Assembly: GCA_037179515.1 (NCBI GenBank)
Contig: JAXCGZ010015123.1
Span: forward strand, 126,001 to 190,000
DNA: 64,000 bases
DNA from: Halocaridina rubra
Lineage: Eukaryota > Arthropoda > Malacostraca > Decapoda > Atyidae
Reading direction: 5' to 3'
The notes beneath the pieces are model-generated. The model ran no database searches. It had not been told where the DNA came from and saw only the letters and a program-made list of their open reading frames with translations. Both the position numbers and the translations under genes were made by a program. Below, piece after piece: positions 33,869-64,000 of the stretch (its first letter is position 1; every line of letters begins with the position of its first letter).

Positions 33869-34370
33869 CAGGGAGTCCTTATATAACGTCGTTTCGACTT
33901 ACAGAGTTTCGCCGTTATGACAAAGGCCAAAAAATAATTAAATTAATTTTGGGACCTACCTGGCTAGTGAGATAAATTCAAACCACGCACCACAAGTTTG
34001 TGAGAGCGACAGAGGAATACAGAGCTAGCAGTACTGCTATATTCACATTTATCAAGTAAATGGCTTTATTTATTCATTTTTTATATATATGGTTATATTG
34101 AATGATTATATGGAATTGAAAAAAAAAAACATATAGCTGTAAATATGATTTTAATCGAAATACGCAGCCAGCAGCACTGCTGTATTCATATTTATAAAGT
34201 TACTGGCTTTATTTATTTAGTTGTTTATATATCTGATTATACTGAATTTAAAAAGAAAAAAACAAACATATAGCTGCAAATCCGATTTTATTTGAAATAC
34301 GAATATAAACGTAGCTGTTATAATATGTGGAGCCGTTACAAATGCTCCACATATATATATATATTTTTTT

Positions 34371-34500
34371 TATGGGATAGGATAGGAGGAGAAAAAGGGG
34401 AGGGGATTAAGGATATAAGGGAATTGGAGGGAAAAGCACGAAAATTAAATAAAGTAAGAGATAAAAAAAGAGAGGGGCAGATCCTCGCGCTGAGTTTTGA
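34371..34500 (+). repeat. Interspersed purine-rich repeat, copy 2
   Basis: Matches 2040-2165 base for base over long runs; nested in the Tigger-like element. Confidence 0.6.
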
Positions 34501-34756
34501 ACTGGAATTCAGATACTTTTTTTTACCATATATTAAAACAGTAGCAAACACAACTGTTTTCATACTTACCTGGCACAGGGGACACCGTGAACATAGCTTT
34601 TCTGTATTTGTATTTATCAAGTTAATGGATTTATTTATTTTTTTATATACAGTTGGTAATATTGAAAAATTGAATTTAAAAAGAAAAAATACCAAATTAT
34701 ATAGCTGTAAATACAATTTTATTTGAAATAGTTTGGTGAGCATAGTGTAAGAATAC

Positions 34757-36130
34757 TATGTCATGCGACATACCCCTAAAATTACTGCATTCATACACAT
34801 ATCCCTTACCTTTGTATAGGGGAACTATACAAGCAATCACCCATTCCACTGGCACCATTGACAATATAAATACATTAACACTCACTAACCATTCCAATGC
34901 AGTCACACCCCTTCTTTCAACATCTCCGCTCTCACACCATCCATTCCAGGCGCTTTACCTGCTTTCACTTCATACAAAGCCCATTTCATATCCTCTCTTG
35001 TAATCTCTCTCTCATTTTCATCTCCTATTACTGGCACTTGAAAACCCCACTGCCACTATAGCTGCCTCTCTATCTTCCTCAACATTCAGCAAGCACTCAA
35101 AATACTCTGCCCATCTTTTCCTTTCATCGTTACCTCTTAACATCTGTCCGTTCACATCTTTAACTGTCTCTTCCATCCTCGATCCACCCTCCCTTACTCT
35201 CTTCAGTTCTTTTCAAAACTTCATTTTATTCTCCTCATATGACCTACTAAAATTCTGTCCCCACCTAACATTTACCAACCTCTTCTCCTCTACCTTCCGC
35301 TTGGTTTCCACATTTTCTCCCTACATCTTTCATACTTCTCTCTACTGTTACACTGCAACCATTCCTCAAAAGCCCTCTTTTTATCTTCCACCTTCATTCC
35401 ACCACTTCCTGCCCCTCCTCATGCCACCTCCAACAAACGTCTTTCCACACACATCACTTGATGTGTGTGGAAAACATTCGTTCATCAACCCCCATTCCTC
35501 TTCTAACTCCCCAACTTCTCTTTCTTTCACCCTGTCATATGCCACTTTCAACTTGTCCTGATATTCCTGTCTCTTCTCTGGCTTTTTCAACTCTTCAACC
35601 TCACCATTTCCCTTCTACCTCCCCCCACTCTTTTGCTACTACCACTTTTGCTTCAGCCAAAAAATTATCAGACATCCCAGCAGCCACACCCCTATATGCA
35701 TGCACATCTGTCACTCTATCAATCATGCTCTTTGCTACCAACACATAATCCATCAATGCTCTGTCTTTTACTCTTCCATTTGCCACTCTCATCCATGTAT
35801 ACTTATTTATTAACTTCTTGAAAAAACTATTACCTATTACCAACTCTTGCTCCACACATATCTAACAGTCTCTTGCCACTCTCATTCCCACCTGGTACCC
35901 CATACTTTCTTACAACACCTTGTACCTCTATATCACCCACTCTGGCATTCAAGTCGCCCAACACAACTACACAGTTCCTTCTACTCAAACCATCCACACA
36001 CCTAGCTAACTCATTCCCGAATTCATCCCGCTCTTCCTCACTTCCTTTGCCTTTCCAGACTCACTTGCCTGCCCCTGTCTTGCAGCAGCAGACATAACCA
36101 GCTTTCTCCTGATAAGGACGTCTATCCCTC
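34757..36130 (-). mobile_element. LINE endonuclease to early RT fragment
   Basis: Disrupted - strand frames: MCVEQELVIGNSFFKKLINK, YTWMRVANGRVKDRALMDYV, VTDVHAYRGVAAGMSDNFLA (endonuclease end), EWVIACIVPLYKGKG and ECSNFRGMSHDIV (start of the RT domain). The catalytic RT core is absent. The element is oriented opposite to its Tigger-like host's + strand. Confidence 0.75.
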
Positions 36131-36420
36131 CCTTTGCAAGCACACCACAAGGGTACAGTAAAAGTAAGCAATCTATAGTTTTGCTATGTTTATAAGTACA
36201 GATATTTTTATGTATATAAGTATTGTTTTATTATACTGTACAGGAAAAGTATTAAGATAAATTTTAGTATTTTTCTAAGATTCATTAGGAACATAAATTT
36301 TTTCTATGTTTTAGATGATTTAATTTTTACAAAGATTGGGGGACCTAGGTTCAAATCTAAGTTAAGTCAGATGCCAGGAATGGAACCCTGACGTTATATG
36401 AGGCCTCCCTGTATACTGTA

Positions 36421-36675
36421 CAGACGCTCCCCTACTTACAAACTAAAACCTACACATTATCTACCCATGAATTAATGTACTGTACTGTGTTATAATTGTT
36501 ACTGTACTGAACTTCACTAATACTGTAAACTCTGTTTTATATGGTAATTAAGTATCTTTAGTCTAAGAACTGTACAGTAACGCATATGTATGTAATATAC
36601 AGTACTTTTTTTTACCTAAACACAACTTATGAACGGACTTCTGGAACCTAACTCGTTAGTAAGAAGGGGAGTCTG
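36421..36675. mobile_element. MITE of the 'CTCCCCTACTTA' family, complete
   Basis: 255 bp with ends CAGACGCTCCCCTACTTAC and, reversed, CAGACTCCCCTTCTTACTAA, bounded by TA. Relatives lie at 9410-9594, 11981 and 45297. It sits 9 bp from the end of the Tigger-like element. Confidence 0.75.
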
Positions 36676-38235
36676 TATATTTATATTTATTGATACATAC
36701 CCATTAGTTAACATACTTCATACATATAAATGGATTTTTTAGATGGTAACAGCTTCCATCCATACACATAATCTACTGACTGACTGTTCATACACAACAA
36801 ATGAATTTAAATAAAAAATACAAAAATAAGTTGTTACTCTAAATATATTGCGCCAATATAATAAGAGCCACGACCTTAGATTTCTCAAATGATACTAATG
36901 TGAAATCACACAAACTGTCTTCAGGAGGATCAAAGCCAACACAAGACTACTGAATATTAACACCAAAATAAGATCGGGAAACTCTTAATTTTGAGAGGGG
37001 TTAATTTTAGGTCCATCATTCACTAAAGTTAATCAGCAAAATTACAGGTATGAACTACCAATAATTTAGTACCAAATTAAATTATAAAAAAGAAAAGGTA
37101 TTTTCTAGGAAAAAGAGTATTACTATGGAAGTAATATCCAGATATTTGTGTGACTTGTAATGAACACTGCACTTTCTATTCAATGTTAATTATATGTGGA
37201 ATAATGGTAAAGCAAATAATACAAATAATTTAGTTCCAAATTAAATTATAATAAATAAAAGGTATTTTCTAGGAAAAAGATTACTAGGGAAGTAATATCC
37301 AGATATTGGTGTGGCTTGTAATGAACATGGTACTTTCTTTTCAATATTATTTCTATGTGGAATAATGGTAAAGCAAATAATACAGTACTACATCCTCGTA
37401 TTCCAAAAACGCCAACATCAAAGAAAAGTTGACAGCTTCTGCTAAGAAATGTACATATCTATGCCAATAGCACAGTGTTATGAAAATATTAGTCCAAAAA
37501 CACAGTCTAAGACTTTAGGTTGAAAGTTAAGTGATACTGGTTTGAACTATACTAAAGTTGGTTTTACTACAACAATTGAAAAAATACTACTACTTATTAT
37601 GAAGGAATTTATATTTACGACACTTATTCTGTTCATAATAATCTAAATCTATCTAACTAGAAAATTCACACTTCCCCTTGTAAGCAGGGTTACCTAGTTA
37701 AATACACGCCATTCAGCAAAAGATCCACTCACCCCATTTCATATATCTAAGCACTCTCGAAAAAAAAAGAGATTCTTTTATTTCAATGAAAAAATAACGA
37801 TAGTAACTTCATACCAAATACCCAGCAATAAAGTAATAAAAAGACAAGCAATTATAATCATACCCATTTCTATTTCATACTATAGTAGTGGATAAACCTG
37901 TTGACATCTGTATTAGTTGCCATTATTCATTTCTAATCAACTTCCAGATCATTAATAATAAAACAATCGAAAAATCACTTCCTTTACTTCCATTGAAGAT
38001 ATAGGTTTTTATGTCACTATGCAATAACAGATTATGTTGCTGTCCAAAGTTTGCAACAGAGAAATATTCACATCATGCTACAATAAAAACAATGAATATC
38101 TATGCAACACTGCTTCCTTATTCGAGATGAAATAGAAACGAAAGCAACAAATTAACGTAGAGCTATGAACATCATTCCTTCACATAACTTACTCTTATCA
38201 TGTCTTCGAGCTAAGCGAAGGTATTGTGGATCATA
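36676..38235 (-). other. Region 3' of the OXCT1 stop, may include its 3' UTR
   Basis: Mostly unique AT-rich DNA. Candidate - strand AATAAA hexamers at 37777-37782 and 36686-36691. The transcript end is not determined. Confidence 0.35.
37063..37386. repeat. Tandem duplication, 164 bp x 2
   Basis: Two units beginning AATTTAGTACCAAATTAAAT and AATTTAGTTCCAAATTAAAT. They are highly similar throughout. Confidence 0.85.
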
Positions 38236-53638
<15,403 letters not shown>

Positions 53639-53654
<16 letters not shown>

Positions 53655-53671
53655 TGTTGTGCCAACTTCAT
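53639..53671 (-). promoter_or_regulatory. Upstream ORF overlapping the OXCT1 start codon
   Basis: ATG at 53671-53669 opens a 10-codon reading frame (MKLAQQWRSW) ending TGA at 53639. It is out of frame with OXCT1 and overlaps its start at 53654-53652. It matters only if the transcript starts upstream of it, which is unknown. Confidence 0.4.
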
Positions 53672-53776
53672 AGAGATCAAAGAATGGTGTCGTAGCTAGA
53701 GTGCAAGTGCTTACAGGCAGCTTGCAGAGGAAATCTTTTATATCAGTTTCTTTTCCGCATTATATATTACAATATA

Positions 53777-53983
53777 GGGGGGTTTACACGGTCAAACAGT
53801 TCGTCGAACGCGGTTTGACAGACAAGTGTTTGAAGTGATGTTCGAACGTGTGAACGGGGTATTTGGTTGTCGAACACGGAACATGTTCGACAACCAAATA
53901 CCCCGTTCACACGTTCGAACATCACTTCAAACACTTGTCTGTCAAACCGCGTTCGACGAACCGTTTGACCGTGTAAACCCCCT
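53777..53983. mobile_element. Foldback/MITE palindrome upstream of OXCT1
   Basis: The left arm 53778-53876 and right arm 53884-53982 are inverted copies with one mismatch in 99 bases by eye and a 7-nt loop. Ends are GGGGGTTTACACGG / CCGTGTAAACCCCC. The right end is followed by TTAA; the left flank is TATA. It lies about 123 bp upstream of the OXCT1 ATG, so it is probably in the promoter or 5' UTR. The transposon family is not recognised. Confidence 0.85.
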
Positions 53984-55361
<1,378 letters not shown>

Positions 55362-55369
55362 AGGTATAT

Positions 55370-56221
55370 CTACACTGGTCCTCTTATTGCTGTTAATGCC
55401 TTATTTTCAAAAACTTCCAACTTTTTCTCAGCCTCTTTAGTTACTGCTCATGAGCCGCAGGTGCCCATATTGATAGGTCTTATAATTATGTTGTTGACCC
55501 TGAATTTTGTCTTATGCAATATTGATCTTCTCTTGAGGTTGTTGTTGTCTTTAAACTGAACAAGCATCTGTTAGTGGCTCCGAGTCTTTCATCAATTCCT
55601 CATTCATATTACACTCTTTTGCAAGTGTCATTCCCAGATATCTAAAGATTTCTACCATTTCGTTTTCCATTCAGTCAGTTCTTCTAGCTATCTCCAATAT
55701 TTTTATTCCTCATTTATTATCAGCCCCATTCTTTCTGTTGCTTCCCTAAACACATTTTATTTAGCCTTTCAGTATGTCTTAAATCCTCTGTTATTATATC
55801 AATATCCTCTACAAAACCTAGACAGTTGACCGTCACTTCTCTAAACTTATCCCCATCAGCCTATTTGTAACTGATCTTGGCACTCTTTTCGTCATAAAAT
55901 TAAACAAGATGGGATATTGAATACACTTCTCTTTCAAACCTGTTTTAATTTCTGCTGGTGGTGACACTGTTTTCCCTACCTATTTCAGCACGAAATGCTT
56001 TTACAGCAGGCCTAAGTGACACTGACAAGTTTATCTGGTTTACCCATTTCCCTAATAACGCTCCGCATTGACTGTTGATGTGTGCTATCATATGCAGGCT
56101 TGAAATCAACAAATATATGCACTTAGTAATGGCATCCATCGCATCCCTATAGTTCTTCGAATACCTGATCTGTGGTGCATACTTGGTCAGTTGTTGTTTT
56201 TCATTTCCTGAAGCCAGCGTG
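55370..56221 (-). mobile_element. Decayed LINE reverse transcriptase
   Basis: On the - strand: GEYHAGFRK, KTTTDQV, IFVDFKPAYDSTHQQSMRSV, REMGKPDKLVSVT, MVEIFRYLGMTLAKECNMNE. These follow the GFRKGRSTTDQ / DFKAAYDS / YLGS order of a common arthropod LINE. Many stops. Cut at 56222 by the CR1-like copy. Confidence 0.7.
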
Positions 56222-57230
56222 ATATTCCCCAGTGATAGATGGAAGGGAACAGAGGGTTAGAGTAAGACACTCAGTGTCTGAACGGAAAAGAGTTAGTAGT
56301 GGAGTTCCACAGGGTTCAGTTTTAGGGCCACTTTTGTTCCTTGTATATGTAAATGACCTACCAGAGTCTGTAAATTCATTTATGAATATGTTTGCAAATG
56401 ATGCAAAGATTGTGAAGAAAGTAAGAAACGAGAACAATGGTAGAGAACTTCAAGAAAATCTAAATGAGTGGTCAGAAAAGTGCTTAATGAAATTCAATAC
56501 TTCAAAATGTATGGTAATGAGAATGAGTACAAGTGCAAGAAGGCCCCAGCTTGACTACTAAGTGGCAGGAGTAAAACTTCAAGAGACAAAAAATGAGAGA
56601 GATCTAGGAGTAAACATACTGGCAGATTTGTCTCCAAAAATGCATATAAATGGCATAGAAAGGGCAGCATATGCTTTCTTAGCAAATGTAAGGGTAGCCT
56701 TCAGGCACATGGACAAGGAAATGTTCAGAAATATTTATGTAATCTATGTGAGGCCAAAACTTGAACATGCAGTCCCCTTTTGGAATCCGCCCTTGAAAAA
56801 GCAAGTAGTTAAGCCACGAAACTGGTGCCAGATATACGCAATCTCAGTTATGAGGAGAAGCTGAGGGAAATAGACTTACTATCACTCGAAGCTAGAAGAT
56901 TGAGGGGGGATATGGTGACAGTCTATAAATTTCTTCATGGTTATAACAGAGTGGATAAGAATCGATATTTTGATATGGCTGGCACTAGAACTAGAGGTCA
57001 TAGTTTGAAACTTCTTAAGAACACTTCTTTTCAGGATGTAAGGAAGTACTGTTTTAGTGTAAGAGTAGTTGATAATTGGAATTGGCTAAGCGAGGAAGTA
57101 GTTAATGCTAACTCAATCCATAGTTTTAAGGACAAGTTTGATAAGTATCACTGAGTAGAAAATGGAATCGATCAGGAAACGGGAAGTTACGAGCTTGGGA
57201 CTCTTTCCCGTAAGCACAATTAGGTAATTA
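56222..57230 (+). mobile_element. CR1-like LINE, copy 2, with frameshift
   Basis: RT motifs SSGVPQGSVLGPLLFLVYVN and FANDAK (the FADD box reads FAND). Then RDLGVNILADLSPKMHINGI and the C-terminal block as in copy 1. A 22-nt deletion near 56815 relative to copy 1 shifts the frame. It ends with the hairpin and TTAGGTAATTA at 57230. Disabled. Confidence 0.88.
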
Positions 57231-57415
57231 CATAAGAACCATAATTCCCCTTATGAGGGTGTTGGTCGGGCCAATACAATACAGAGACTCTTTGTGAGAG
57301 AAAAACACAATGAGGGGGGATCACCACTCTAATAGTTCCGGGTCTTGTCATCAATTCCAGGCAAAGGAAAGAAGTAAATAAAGAGTAAGAGAGAGAAGTA
57401 TAACTATGGGACGAA

Positions 57416-57612
<197 letters not shown>

Positions 57613-57862
57613 GAAAAAAATAATAACTGCAACTTTAAAATTGCTCTTCTTTTCTCTGGAATAATTTGAGCTGTACTGTATTAAATATGTATCAAAATGT
57701 AATTTGGTTGAAAATCTTCGATGTCACTGCTACCGAATTAAATAATCATTATGTCCAATCTTCAAGAAGGATGTTAGTAGCTAAAATACCTTCCTGATCA
57801 ATCCTCCCCCTTAATGAAATGATTCTCTTTCAGTATAAGAAAAAATACTTTTAGAGAAAGAG

Positions 57863-57999
<137 letters not shown>

Positions 58000-58295
58000 A
58001 AGCTGCCATATTCAGTGATACACTTGATACCAAAAGAAAGAACTAAAATGTTGAGGAACAATATTTTTTTTATTAGCATTTGTTATAATATTCAGATAAA
58101 TTTGTCATACACATTATAGTTGATAGAGAGGTTCTCTGCTGAACGCTTTCCTTTATAAAATACATTGTTCAGCACATGGAAGTAAATCAAAGTACATACA
58201 CCCCAAGCAGATGGGGAATAGGACTGTAAATAAATAGATCTTTAATGATGTTTTTGTGCTTATTACATGGAATGAGGCTGGGCAGTGACAAAATC

Positions 58296-59080
<785 letters not shown>

Positions 59081-59086
59081 TTTATT
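59081..59086 (-). promoter_or_regulatory. Candidate polyadenylation signal of SLC23 gene
   Basis: AATAAA on the - strand, 46 nt after the TAG at 59132. It is plausible but very near the stop; a later site cannot be excluded. Confidence 0.3.
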
Positions 59087-59131
59087 TAAGGCACTGAAAT
59101 AAATGAGGTTGTTAAATGCAGGTGACTTGTA

Positions 59132-63695
<4,564 letters not shown>

Positions 63696-63965
63696 CTGAA
63701 ACGAGAAAATGTAAGGTCATGTCATCATGCCGTATTACGTAACATTATCTATTAATTTGCAATAATATGCAATATGAATATGTAACGTCAAATATAATGC
63801 ACAATGCTTTATTATGTTGGACAAATATCTTTATTTAATATTATATATTATTTTCATGTAAGGTTATTTAGCATATATTAGTTTCGCGTAAGGTTATTTA
63901 GTATATATTGGTTTCATGTCATGTCAGAGAGTATGTATCATTTCCATCTAAGGTCAAGCATAATT

Positions 63966-63966
63966 A

Positions 63967-64000
<34 letters not shown>
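63966..64000. repeat. (ATT)n microsatellite at window edge
   Basis: Runs out of the window. Confidence 0.9.

Larger units (their letters stand above)
33869..36411. mobile_element. Tigger-like element of 2.5 kb with nested insertions
   Basis: Ends CAGGGAGTCCTTATATAACG and, reversed, CAGGGAGGCCTCATATAACG, each bounded by TA. Subterminal repeats of about 130 bp (TATTCATATTTATAAAGTTA, TGGCTTTATTTATT) lie at 34020-34330 and 34600-34730; they also occur in the Tigger-like element at 8990-9310. No transposase remains. A LINE and the purine-rich repeat are nested inside. Confidence 0.7.

Noticed and set aside
34292..34743. 144-codon + and 135-codon - open frames
   Set aside because: They cover a repeat shared with 2040-2165 and Tigger-like subterminal repeats, and are open on both strands.
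35442..35473. Small inverted repeat CCACACACATCA / TGATGTGTGTGG
   Set aside because: Short, and inside a LINE endonuclease frame; no sign of separate function.

Overview
This window is eukaryotic nuclear DNA, most likely from a decapod crustacean. That inference rests on intron-rich genes with arthropod-like proteins, very dense (TA)n and other microsatellites, and repeat types familiar from decapod genomes (jockey- and CR1-like LINEs, tRNA-derived SINEs, Tigger/pogo-like elements). The species cannot be told from the sequence alone.

Three protein-coding genes are supported. (1) A complete 14-3-3 epsilon gene lies on the + strand (6560-23101). It has six coding exons encoding 257 aa, a first intron of about 10 kb, and probably a long 3' UTR. 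(2) A complete mitochondrial succinyl-CoA:3-ketoacid CoA transferase gene (OXCT1/SCOT) lies on the - strand (53654 down to 38236). It has eleven coding exons encoding 522 aa, and every splice site and phase checks. 14-3-3 epsilon and OXCT1 converge. (3) The 3' part of an SLC23-type nucleobase/ascorbate transporter lies on the - strand (63695 down to 59132). Its 5' exons lie beyond the right edge. Its penultimate coding exon runs into an in-frame stop with no recognisable donor site, next to a SINE. The genes serve unrelated roles (signalling adaptor, ketone-body use, membrane transport) and are not an operon.

The remainder is introns and intergenic DNA packed with decayed mobile elements. These include Tigger-like DNA transposons and MITEs whose ends repeatedly abut (TA)n tracts, a FLYWCH/MULE transposase relic in an OXCT1 intron, and TTAA-flanked palindromic MITEs. 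A DNA element with internal ~200-bp tandem repeats is present twice in opposite orientation. LINE fragments of at least three families and several SINEs complete the set. No CRISPR array, virus or bacterial-type operon was seen.

The most notable observations are: a 99-bp-arm, nearly perfect palindrome about 123 bp upstream of the OXCT1 start codon; the apparently broken SLC23 3' splice structure; the head-to-head TTAA MITE cluster 36 bp from an SLC23 exon; and the recurrent contact between Tigger-like termini and (TA)n microsatellites.
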